Shown here: positions 42,175 to 49,562 of the stretch, piece after piece
Numbering within the stretch: position 1 is the first letter of the stretch
How the letters are laid out: each line of letters starts with the position of its first letter
DNA from: Emticicia oligotrophica DSM 17448
GTDB lineage: Bacteria; Bacteroidota; Bacteroidia; Cytophagales; Spirosomataceae
Assembly (NCBI RefSeq): GCF_000263195.1
Contig: NC_018748.1
Span: 1,984,001-2,048,000, forward strand
Length of the DNA: 64,000 bases
Reading direction: 5' to 3'
Notes under the pieces: model-generated
The model's input: the letters and a program-made list of their open reading frames with translations, nothing else
What the model was told of the DNA's origin: nothing
Databases searched by the model: none
Position numbers and translations under genes: made by a program

Positions 42175-44730
42175 TTATGCTGAGTTTCGACTCGCATTGA
42201 TATTACCAAATAGAGAGCGAGTAACCATTTTTTCGTAAACTAACTTTAGTTTCTCGTCTTTAGTCTCTTCTATTCTTTGCAAAGCATATTGCTGAATCGT
42301 TAGTAAAGGCAATACAATGTGCTCACGATAATTGATTGACATCTTACCTAAAGTTTCATTTGCCATCAATTCGCTTTGCCCCGAAACTAAAAGCATATTC
42401 TTTACAGAAAGTAAATATTCTTCATACAAGATATTCCAAAACGCACCATATTCTGGGTCGTTTTTCATGTATTTGGTCAATGGGAAATAGGTTTTAGTTA
42501 AAGCCATCATACTATTTTCCATCAATGTCTTGAAATATAGCGAGCTTTGATAGAGCGATTTCAAATCTTCTAAACGACCTTCCTCGATAACTTTTTGCAT
42601 AGCAGAGCCAAATCCAAAATATCCTGGAACATTCTGCTTTAATTGACTCCACGAACCAACAAACGGAATGGCTCGGAGGTCAGAAAGCATAAGTTTCTTT
42701 CCAGAACTTCGTTTACTTGGACGGCTACCAATATTGGTTAAACCATAATATTTAAGTGGACTTTTGTTTTCGAGGTAAGAAACAAAAAGTGGGTGTTCTT
42801 TAAGTTCGAAATATTTTCTTACACCCTCTTCTGCTAATTCATCAATTAATACACGCTCTTTTTTGTCTAAAATTGACCTATCATCGTGGAATACATCATT
42901 GATGATACCTGCGGAAATCAACTGTTCGAAATTATACATCGCTTGTGGGCGAGAGCCGTACATTGAAGTAATGGTTTGGCCTTGAATTGTCACCTGTATT
43001 TCATTATTGGCGATAGTTGGCCCTTGCGAAGCATAAAATTGGTGAGTTTTTCCACCGCCACGAGCTGGAGGCCCACCACGACCATCGAAGAACATTACTT
43101 CTATTTGATTTTTCTTCGATACTCTCGAAAGCTTTTCTTTCGCTTGGTAGATTTCCCAGTTTGCTTTTACGTATCCTCCATCTTTCGTGCCATCAGAGAA
43201 ACCAAGCATAATCGTTTGATGATTTTTGCGGTGTTCTAAATGAGCCTTGTAGAATGGTAATTGATATAAAGCCGACATGGTTGATTGGGCATTATCTAAA
43301 CCTTCGATGGTCTCGAAAAGAGGCATTACATCAACATTAACCTCTGAAGGTGTGATACCGCAGAATCTGAAAAGAGCCAAAACTTCTAACACCGAGAACA
43401 TTGAAGTAGAGTTACTGATGATATATCGGTGACAAGCTTTCTCGCCATTGAGGGTTTGAATTTCTTTGATTGCTTTTACTGTTTTGAAGGTATCCTTAGT
43501 AAGCGGGTCTTCAAAATCATCTTCATTGATTAGTAACTCATGCTCTGTCAAGAAATGAAGTTTTTCTGCGTGAGTCCATTCAGAATAAGGCTTTGGAGAA
43601 ATGGCATATTTTTGGTTGATTTCATCCATTACTTTTTCATGAATACTACTATCTTGACGAATATCTAAGCTCGCAAAATGTAGTCCGAATAGCTTTACTT
43701 GTTGGATAAATCTATCAAAAAGGTCTAAGAAAATAGAATTATGCTTCGTAATGAGCAAATCACGAACTTCATATAGCGATGCAAGGAGTTCTTCGAGCGT
43801 GAGGTCATTTTTCAGGCCATTCATATTCGTGTGAATACGATTACTGATTTGTGTCAGTAGTGGCATGATACCTTTGAGTGTCAGGCGGCGACAAACAATC
43901 TTGAAATCGTTGTAATAACACTTCAAAATGCTTGAACGCAATTCTTGAGCTACTTTCTTAGAAATGTCGGCCGTCACAAATGGATTGCCGTCGCGGTCGC
44001 CACCGGGCCAAAAACCTAATTCAAGTACAGGGCTAAATTCTGATTCTTCAGTTTGTAAATAATTATTGATTTTCTGATGAATCTCACCAATGACTTGATA
44101 ATAAACGTGACGAAGATAAAAAATGATACTTTGGGCTTCTTCAAGCGGTGTAGGCTTTTGCTCGTTGATAAAAGGTGTTTTACCAAGCTGTTGCAGCAAA
44201 GCATCAATACCATTGATATCATTTTTAGGTATCAACTCTTCCAAATCTTGAATAATACGCAACACACTATTTGGGTAAAATTGCGTAGGGTGAGCCGTAA
44301 ATACTACACGAACCTTGAAGTTTTTGAGTTTTTGCTTTACTTCTTCAATTTTATTTTGCTGAATCGCCAATTCGAAGGTGCTTTGGAGCGTTCCCTTTCC
44401 ATTAATCGGCGTAAGTTTCTCAAAAGCAGAATCTTCAATACTATCAAATAATACAACCTGACGCTCAATGTAAGTAATGAAGCGGAAAAGAAGGTCTATT
44501 CTTTCCTTTTCGTCTTTGATAGTGGTGTATTGATTGAAGAATAAATTGATGATTTCTTTAGGGTCTTTACCCTGTTCAAAACCAGTTTCCGATAAATCAT
44601 GAAGGAATGGCATTAATTGACCAATCTTTGCCATCTTATCGTAAGGGAGCCTCGAAAAAAGCGTGTTGAATACAAGATATTTGTTGTGAATCTCTTGTGT
44701 AAAAACCGATTCGATTGAATTTTTAGGCAT
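42175..44730 (-). CDS. ppc: Phosphoenolpyruvate carboxylase
   Basis: An 851-residue enzyme, from the ATG at 44730 that gives MPKNSIESVF, which adds bicarbonate to PEP to make oxaloacetate and refill the TCA cycle. Catalytic motifs are intact: FTAHPTQFYP (active-site His), LGFWPGGDRDGNPFVT, LGFSDGTKDGGYVKANW, the bicarbonate/PEP loop FFDGRGGPPARGGGKT and NIGSRPSKRSSGKK followed by LRAIPFVGSWSQ. The C-terminus ends ASRNSA where most family members end QNTG or RNTG. The enzyme should still be functional as all catalytic stretches are present. It is a single gene with a terminator shared with its convergent neighbour. Confidence 0.95.
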   Translation of the reverse strand: MPKNSIESVFTQEIHNKYLVFNTLFSRLPYDKMAKIGQLMPFLHDLSETGFEQGKDPKEIINLFFNQYTTIKDEKERIDLLFRFITYIERQVVLFDSIEDSAFEKLTPINGKGTLQSTFELAIQQNKIEEVKQKLKNFKVRVVFTAHPTQFYPNSVLRIIQDLEELIPKNDINGIDALLQQLGKTPFINEQKPTPLEEAQSIIFYLRHVYYQVIGEIHQKINNYLQTEESEFSPVLELGFWPGGDRDGNPFVTADISKKVAQELRSSILKCYYNDFKIVCRRLTLKGIMPLLTQISNRIHTNMNGLKNDLTLEELLASLYEVRDLLITKHNSIFLDLFDRFIQQVKLFGLHFASLDIRQDSSIHEKVMDEINQKYAISPKPYSEWTHAEKLHFLTEHELLINEDDFEDPLTKDTFKTVKAIKEIQTLNGEKACHRYIISNSTSMFSVLEVLALFRFCGITPSEVNVDVMPLFETIEGLDNAQSTMSALYQLPFYKAHLEHRKNHQTIMLGFSDGTKDGGYVKANWEIYQAKEKLSRVSKKNQIEVMFFDGRGGPPARGGGKTHQFYASQGPTIANNEIQVTIQGQTITSMYGSRPQAMYNFEQLISAGIINDVFHDDRSILDKKERVLIDELAEEGVRKYFELKEHPLFVSYLENKSPLKYYGLTNIGSRPSKRSSGKKLMLSDLRAIPFVGSWSQLKQNVPGYFGFGSAMQKVIEEGRLEDLKSLYQSSLYFKTLMENSMMALTKTYFPLTKYMKNDPEYGAFWNILYEEYLLSVKNMLLVSGQSELMANETLGKMSINYREHIVLPLLTIQQYALQRIEETKDEKLKLVYEKMVTRSLFGNINASRNSA

Positions 44731-44886
44731 TCTTGTGCAAGTATTAAGGTTTTGTGTAGCAAAATACGCAAAAACATACTGCATTTTGATGAATTAGCCG
44801 AATAAACTTTGGATTTTCTTGGAAAAATTAAAATTTTTCAAAACAAATAACAAATAATGAAAAAACGTATTCGAGATTCCGCTAGC

Positions 44887-45866
44887 TTAGAAGATGTTGC
44901 TGTTTAATACATAGCCAGTGGGTAGGTTTTTATGACTATTACCAACCATATTATTTAGGAAGTTTTTCCTATAATTTGCGGGTGTCGTTTGAGTATATTT
45001 CTTGAAGGTCTTAATGAAGTGATTATGGTTATTGAAGTCGCAAGAAAAACAATGTCAGCAATATTTGTTTCGATACATTGGAGAAGTTTTTTTTGCCAAG
45101 TCAATTCGTTTTTGGTTGACATACTCAACTGGCGAAATACCGAATTGTTGTTTGAAACATCTGTAAAAGTTAGGTTCGCTCATACAAGCTTTTTCGCTTA
45201 GTTCCTTGACAGATAGTGTGCGATGTAGGTTTTCGTGTATGTATTTTACTGCGTAAGCAAGGCGATTAGTATTGATATTTTGTTGAAAATTTTCAAGTAA
45301 AATAGTTCTTGCTTTGGTTTGCATGAGCCTGATTATCAGTTCTTTCAAAACCAAATCGGCAAATACATCTTTTGCTTTATTATTTTCAGTAAAAATATAA
45401 ATTAGATGAGAAATGAGGTGATTAATAACAATATCGTTAGTTAAAAAGAAATTCGATTCCGAAAATGACCAACCATTTTTATCATCAATCAATGGAAATT
45501 GCTCGTTTAGTTCATCAGTAACTCTTTTAATTTGTGGTTGAGAAATGGCTAAGGCTAGGCACTGAGTAGGATTATCTTCTTGGGCTTCTGGAAAATCTAT
45601 TTCCATGAGTTAGTGGCTTGGTACAATCACCGATTCGCCCGGAAAAAATCAAAAGAGGGTAAATCAGTAAGGTGCATAACTTTTTTCCCTCGAATCATAC
45701 TAGCTAAAACAGGATTCTAAAATTGTAATGCAACTTTTTCGGCCGATTTGTGGGTTTCATAGATATTTAATCCAGCATTATTCAATGTGTAAGCAGTACG
45801 ATTCTCAACTAAATCGACTAATTTGCGATTTTGTTGATGATAGCTGATATTAAAATATGGTTCCAT
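44887..45866 (-). pseudogene. Decayed AraC-family transcriptional regulator
   Basis: Conceptual reading from ATG 45866 begins MEPYFNISYHQQNRKLVDLV, typical of an AraC-type N-terminal domain, and ends in the HTH domain (LSVKELSEKACMSEPNFYRCF, then FNNHNHFIKTFKKYTQTTP). The frame is broken by TAG at 45717-45719, a frameshift at the A run 45642-45647 (D-F-F/P-G-E-S), TAA at 45610-45612, an extra base in the T8 run 45087-45094 and a missing base near 45045-45050 that together bring TGA at 45055-45057. Only a 183-codon piece (45055-45606) stays open. At least five separate lesions make sequencing error unlikely. There is no mobile element beside it. Confidence 0.88.
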
Positions 45867-46046
45867 TGACTAATTGATAGAATAGTTCTCTTTATTTATA
45901 CAATTATTTAAACCGAAAACCCGTCTAATGTGTTTTTTATATAAATTTTTAAATAATTGTATTGTACAATTTTGATAAAAAATAGAAGACAAGATTAATT
46001 ATCTATTAATTCTTTGAAGTAAAGTAAGATTTACCATTAGTTAGCG

Positions 46047-47183
46047 ATGAAATACCCAATATATATGGACTACAATGCTACAACACCCCTTGATAAAAGG
46101 GTGCTTGAAGCAATGATTCCATACCTAACAGAGCATTTTGGAAACGCTGCTAGTCGCTCCCATGCCTACGGTTGGAAAGCGGCTGAGGCGGTAGATGCAG
46201 CACGTCTGCAAGTGGCCGATTTGTTGGGTTGTACATCAAAAGAAATTGTTTTTACCAGCGGGGCTACTGAGGCTGTCAATTTGGCGATAAAGGGTGTGTA
46301 TGAAGCTTTTAGTTCGAAAGGAAATCACATTATTACAATCAAAACAGAGCACAAAGCTGTATTAGATACTTGTCAACATTTAGAAAAATTGGGTGCTGAG
46401 ATTACCTACTTAGACGTTGATAACGAAGGAAATATTGACTTAGAAAATCTTAAAAATGCTATAAAAAAGCAAACAATTCTGATTTCTGTAATGGTGGCCA
46501 ATAACGAAATTGGCGTAATTTACCCTATTCAAGAAATTGCTCGAATTGCACATGAAAATGGTATTTTGTTTCATACCGATGCTACCCAAGCGGTTGGTAA
46601 AATACCAGTTAATGTAATAGCAGATGAAATAGACTTACTCAACCTTTCGGCCCATAAACTATATGGCCCCAAGGGAGTAGGTGCCTTGTATGTGAGAAAA
46701 AAACTAAATATCATTGCTCAACAAGATGGAGGCAAGCATGAGCGTGGCCTTCGTTCGGGTACATTAAATGTTGCAGGAATTGTAGGATTAGGGCAAGCCG
46801 CCGAAATAGCCCATCGTGAAGGCCTACAAGAAGCAGAAAAATTACGTTATTTGAGAGATAAACTCGAAGAAGGAATACTTACCCAACTACCACATGCCAA
46901 ACGAAATGGTAGTAAATTGAAAAGATTATCTAATACAATTAATATTAGTTTTGGGAAATTAGACGGCGAACAATTACTCATGAACCTCAATGAAATCGCA
47001 GTATCAAATGGTTCAGCTTGTAATTCGGCCTCAACCGAGCCAAGTTATGTACTCAAAGCTATGGGTCTTGATGATGAGTCGGCTTATAGTTCGGTTAGAT
47101 TCAGTTTAGGAAGAATGACCCAAGAACAGGATATTGACGTGGCCATTGAGCACGTAGTGAAGGTGGTTAATAAAATGTACTAA
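46047..47183 (+). CDS. Cysteine desulfurase (IscS/NifS family)
   Basis: A 378-residue PLP enzyme that removes sulfur from cysteine as an enzyme-bound persulfide. The start reads MKYPIYMDYNATTPLDKRV, the PLP lysine is Lys204 in SAHKLYGPKG, and the active-site cysteine is Cys325 in SNGSACNSASTEPSYVLKAMG, the extended loop of group I (IscS/NifS) rather than the SufS type. No iscU, iscA, hscA or fdx is adjacent. xdhC follows within about 32 bases, so a role in sulfurating molybdenum cofactor, as shown for a NifS-like protein with XdhC in Rhodobacter capsulatus, is the best inference. General Fe-S assembly remains an alternative. Confidence 0.93.
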   Translation: MKYPIYMDYNATTPLDKRVLEAMIPYLTEHFGNAASRSHAYGWKAAEAVDAARLQVADLLGCTSKEIVFTSGATEAVNLAIKGVYEAFSSKGNHIITIKTEHKAVLDTCQHLEKLGAEITYLDVDNEGNIDLENLKNAIKKQTILISVMVANNEIGVIYPIQEIARIAHENGILFHTDATQAVGKIPVNVIADEIDLLNLSAHKLYGPKGVGALYVRKKLNIIAQQDGGKHERGLRSGTLNVAGIVGLGQAAEIAHREGLQEAEKLRYLRDKLEEGILTQLPHAKRNGSKLKRLSNTINISFGKLDGEQLLMNLNEIAVSNGSACNSASTEPSYVLKAMGLDDESAYSSVRFSLGRMTQEQDIDVAIEHVVKVVNKMY

Positions 47184-47215
47184 TATTTCAAGAAATGCCT
47201 TTTTATAGAATATAC

Positions 47216-48328
47216 ATGAAAGAAATAAAGCAAATAACCGAGGCTTATCAAAATATAGATTTCAGTAAAACTCAAGCCGCACTGGCCACTGTAGTACGTG
47301 TGGAAGGCTCTTCTTACCGACGTACAGGAGCAAGAATGTTAGTTTTAGAATCGGGTGAGTGGATTGGCGGTATAAGTGGAGGGTGTTTAGAAGGGGATGC
47401 CTTGAAAAAAGCTCGTTTAGCTATGTCACAGAACAAGGCTACGTTGATAACTTACGATACTACTGATGACGACCCCTATCAAATTGGTGTTGGTCTTGGC
47501 TGCAATGGAATTATTGATGTTTTGATTACACCTCTAGACCCTCAAAACCCCAATAATGCAGTTAGACAACTACAAAGTTGTATCGACCAACGAACGCCTA
47601 ATTTGATAGTAACGGTTACACAAATAAGTAAATCAAGAAGTGATATTGTTTTGGGTGATGTTTTTCGATTTGATAATGAAGCTCATTTTACTAAAGTTTT
47701 TCCTTTAAAAGAATTGAATGAAGAGCTCGTATCTAGCATTGTAGAAGCACTTGAAACAACCAAATCGGTTTCAAAAGAATATATTCTAGAAGAAGGTACG
47801 AAAATTACACTTTTCTTGGAAGTAATTCCACCAGCCATTCAACTCTACGTTTTTGGAAGTAATTATGATGTTTACCCAATGGTTCGGGTAGCGAAAGAAT
47901 TAGGTTGGAGAGTTATTGCGGTGTGTAATCCAGCTAAAATGCATCCATCACTTTCACAAATGGCTGATGCGGTCGTGCCGAAAGATTACCAACCCGAAAT
48001 AGATAAGTTTACGGCAGCAATTTCGATGTGTCATGATTATGAAACTGATTATCGCAATCTTCAAATGCTATTAAATACTGATATTCGTTATATTGGACTT
48101 TTGGGGCCGAAGAAACGAACTATCAAAATGTATGACCGTATGGCTGAAGAAAAAATAGAGCTTTTACCAGAACAAGAACAGCGAATTTTTAGCCCTGTAG
48201 GCTTGGATATTGGAGCAGCTACTCCCGAAGAAATTGCCCTTTCGGTTTGTGCAGAGGTCAGAGCTTTCTTCTCTAGTAGAGATGGAAGTAGTCTTAAGCT
48301 TCGCCCGAAACCCATATACGAAAATTAA
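47216..48328 (+). CDS. XdhC/CoxI family molybdenum-cofactor chaperone
   Basis: A 370-residue protein from the ATG at 47216; a start seven codons earlier (47195) is also possible. The N-terminal XdhC/CoxI domain has ALATVVRVEGSSYRRTGARM, WIGGISGGCLEGD and LGCNGIIDVLI, including the conserved cysteine in GGCLEGD. The C-terminal Rossmann-like domain has LYVFGSNYDVYPMVRVA, then HDYETDYRNL and IGLLGPKKR. XdhC binds molybdenum cofactor, helps its sulfuration and inserts it into xanthine dehydrogenase-type hydroxylases. The upstream cysteine desulfurase is the probable sulfur donor. The client enzyme is not in this window. Confidence 0.9.
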   Translation: MKEIKQITEAYQNIDFSKTQAALATVVRVEGSSYRRTGARMLVLESGEWIGGISGGCLEGDALKKARLAMSQNKATLITYDTTDDDPYQIGVGLGCNGIIDVLITPLDPQNPNNAVRQLQSCIDQRTPNLIVTVTQISKSRSDIVLGDVFRFDNEAHFTKVFPLKELNEELVSSIVEALETTKSVSKEYILEEGTKITLFLEVIPPAIQLYVFGSNYDVYPMVRVAKELGWRVIAVCNPAKMHPSLSQMADAVVPKDYQPEIDKFTAAISMCHDYETDYRNLQMLLNTDIRYIGLLGPKKRTIKMYDRMAEEKIELLPEQEQRIFSPVGLDIGAATPEEIALSVCAEVRAFFSSRDGSSLKLRPKPIYEN

Positions 48329-48388
48329 TTTTGTTCTTAGCGGTAATGATAATACTTTTGCTATTTCCAAAATAGCTAAGACCTTCAC

Positions 48389-49138
48389 ATGTCAGCAAAC
48401 TTTGTCACTTTTTACCTAATAATAGTACTTATCACGGGTCCTTTTTTTCAATATCTCCCAGTGTTTACTTATTTAAGATGGGAAGAAGTTTTATTGGCAA
48501 AAGTTCTTAATCAAGCACCAACTATTTTTCTACTCGGTTATTTACTTTTTCCACTAAAGAAAAAAAAGAACTCGAATAAACCCCCATTAATTCTATTCTT
48601 ACTAAGTAGTATCTTCACGGAGATACATCATTATATCGTACCCCCCGACTATGAATTAATGAGTATCGTTGGAAACAATATCGTTTCTTATAGCATACTT
48701 GCATATCTACTTTTCAGCCTTCGAGCTCCTTATAAAGAAATTACTCAGGCTGTTTGGATTTATGCTGCTGGGGTTTCGCTACTAATTTTTGCTTTATTTG
48801 GGTTTTCTGTTATTGAGATATTCAAATCCTATATTCCCGATAGACCTTTGCCTTTTTTTATTTTTATCACTTTTATTCTTGTATCAACTTTTATGGTTTT
48901 TCTAAGCTTTTTGTTGGCAAAACCATTCAAGAGAACTTGGTTTGAAATTGTCTTAGGAATTATCGCAATGGTTTGCGTCGATATCTATATCTATACTTCT
49001 TTTTTTGTATTAAATTCAACCCCAGACCTTGTCTATACTTTTGGAAAGATATTGTCATCAGTAGGTATTCTGCTTGTTGTAGATGGGATTTCCAATCAGA
49101 AGCCACAAAATTCTCTTCCTAATTATTTGTTTTCTTAA
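48389..49138 (+). CDS. Unrecognised polytopic membrane protein
   Basis: A 249-residue hydrophobic protein that I cannot assign. About seven or eight membrane segments are predicted by eye: roughly 5-25, 40-55, 65-80, 92-110, 118-142, 152-178, 184-208 and 215-235. Short basic loops such as PLKKKKNSNK and AKPFKRTW follow the positive-inside rule. There is no signature of transporters or sensors, although the size and regular helix pattern resemble small signalling-kinase membrane halves. It lies 60 bases after xdhC on the same strand and could be read through, but the content gives no link to molybdenum. A degraded coding remnant lies directly downstream. Confidence 0.65.
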   Translation: MSANFVTFYLIIVLITGPFFQYLPVFTYLRWEEVLLAKVLNQAPTIFLLGYLLFPLKKKKNSNKPPLILFLLSSIFTEIHHYIVPPDYELMSIVGNNIVSYSILAYLLFSLRAPYKEITQAVWIYAAGVSLLIFALFGFSVIEIFKSYIPDRPLPFFIFITFILVSTFMVFLSFLLAKPFKRTWFEIVLGIIAMVCVDIYIYTSFFVLNSTPDLVYTFGKILSSVGILLVVDGISNQKPQNSLPNYLFS

Positions 49139-49142
49139 TTAT

Positions 49143-49552
49143 CTAGCTACTCTACTCGAACAGGAATCTGGCGATTTATAGAAAGCCATTGTTGAAATAA
49201 AAATTGCCCCTGTTGTATACGGAAAGTTTGAAGGCTTTGCCGAACTAATTGATAAGGTTGAGCACGAAAGTTTTGTATTAAAAGTTACCCCAAACAGAAA
49301 ATTGGTAATGTAGAGGCTTATGTCAAAATTATGTTGAGTCTTATTGCAAATAATCAAATAGAATTATCATTTAAGGGTGTAGCTAATACACTTACTAATC
49401 ATTTTTCTACAATTTCGAGAAAGATGTTCAAACTTAATAATCATCTATATTTAGAACGAAGTTTAAATCCTAATAAACAAACGATTAGTTTTCGAGTTTT
49501 TTATCTCGAAAACTACCTAAATAGTATTGTTTTCAAGCGAAATTTATCTTAA
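49143..49552 (+). pseudogene. Probable degraded coding remnant, identity unknown
   Basis: This gap of more than 400 bases has no intact gene. One frame reads YLATLLEQESGDL, stop (49079-type TAG at 49079 is not meant; the stop is at 49179-49181), then KAIVEIKIAPVVYGKFEGF and FVLKVTPNR. A shift near 49290-49300 leads into another frame reading QKIGNVEAYVKIMLSLIANN and continuing to a stop at 49552. The amino-acid composition is protein-like across both parts. A gene of ~135 codons with one stop and one frameshift is the simplest reading. I cannot name the family, and it may be random open sequence. Confidence 0.35.
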
Positions 49553-49562
49553 GACTCAAGGT

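Noticed and set aside
44858-44908. A 16-codon ATG frame (MKKRIRDSASLEDVAV) between ppc and the AraC remnant
   Set aside because: Too short and overlaps the tail of the decayed AraC gene on the other strand; no supporting signal.
44989-45201. A 70-codon plus-strand frame across the AraC remnant
   Set aside because: The opposite strand reads as AraC helix-turn-helix sequence with conserved residues; this frame is its shadow.
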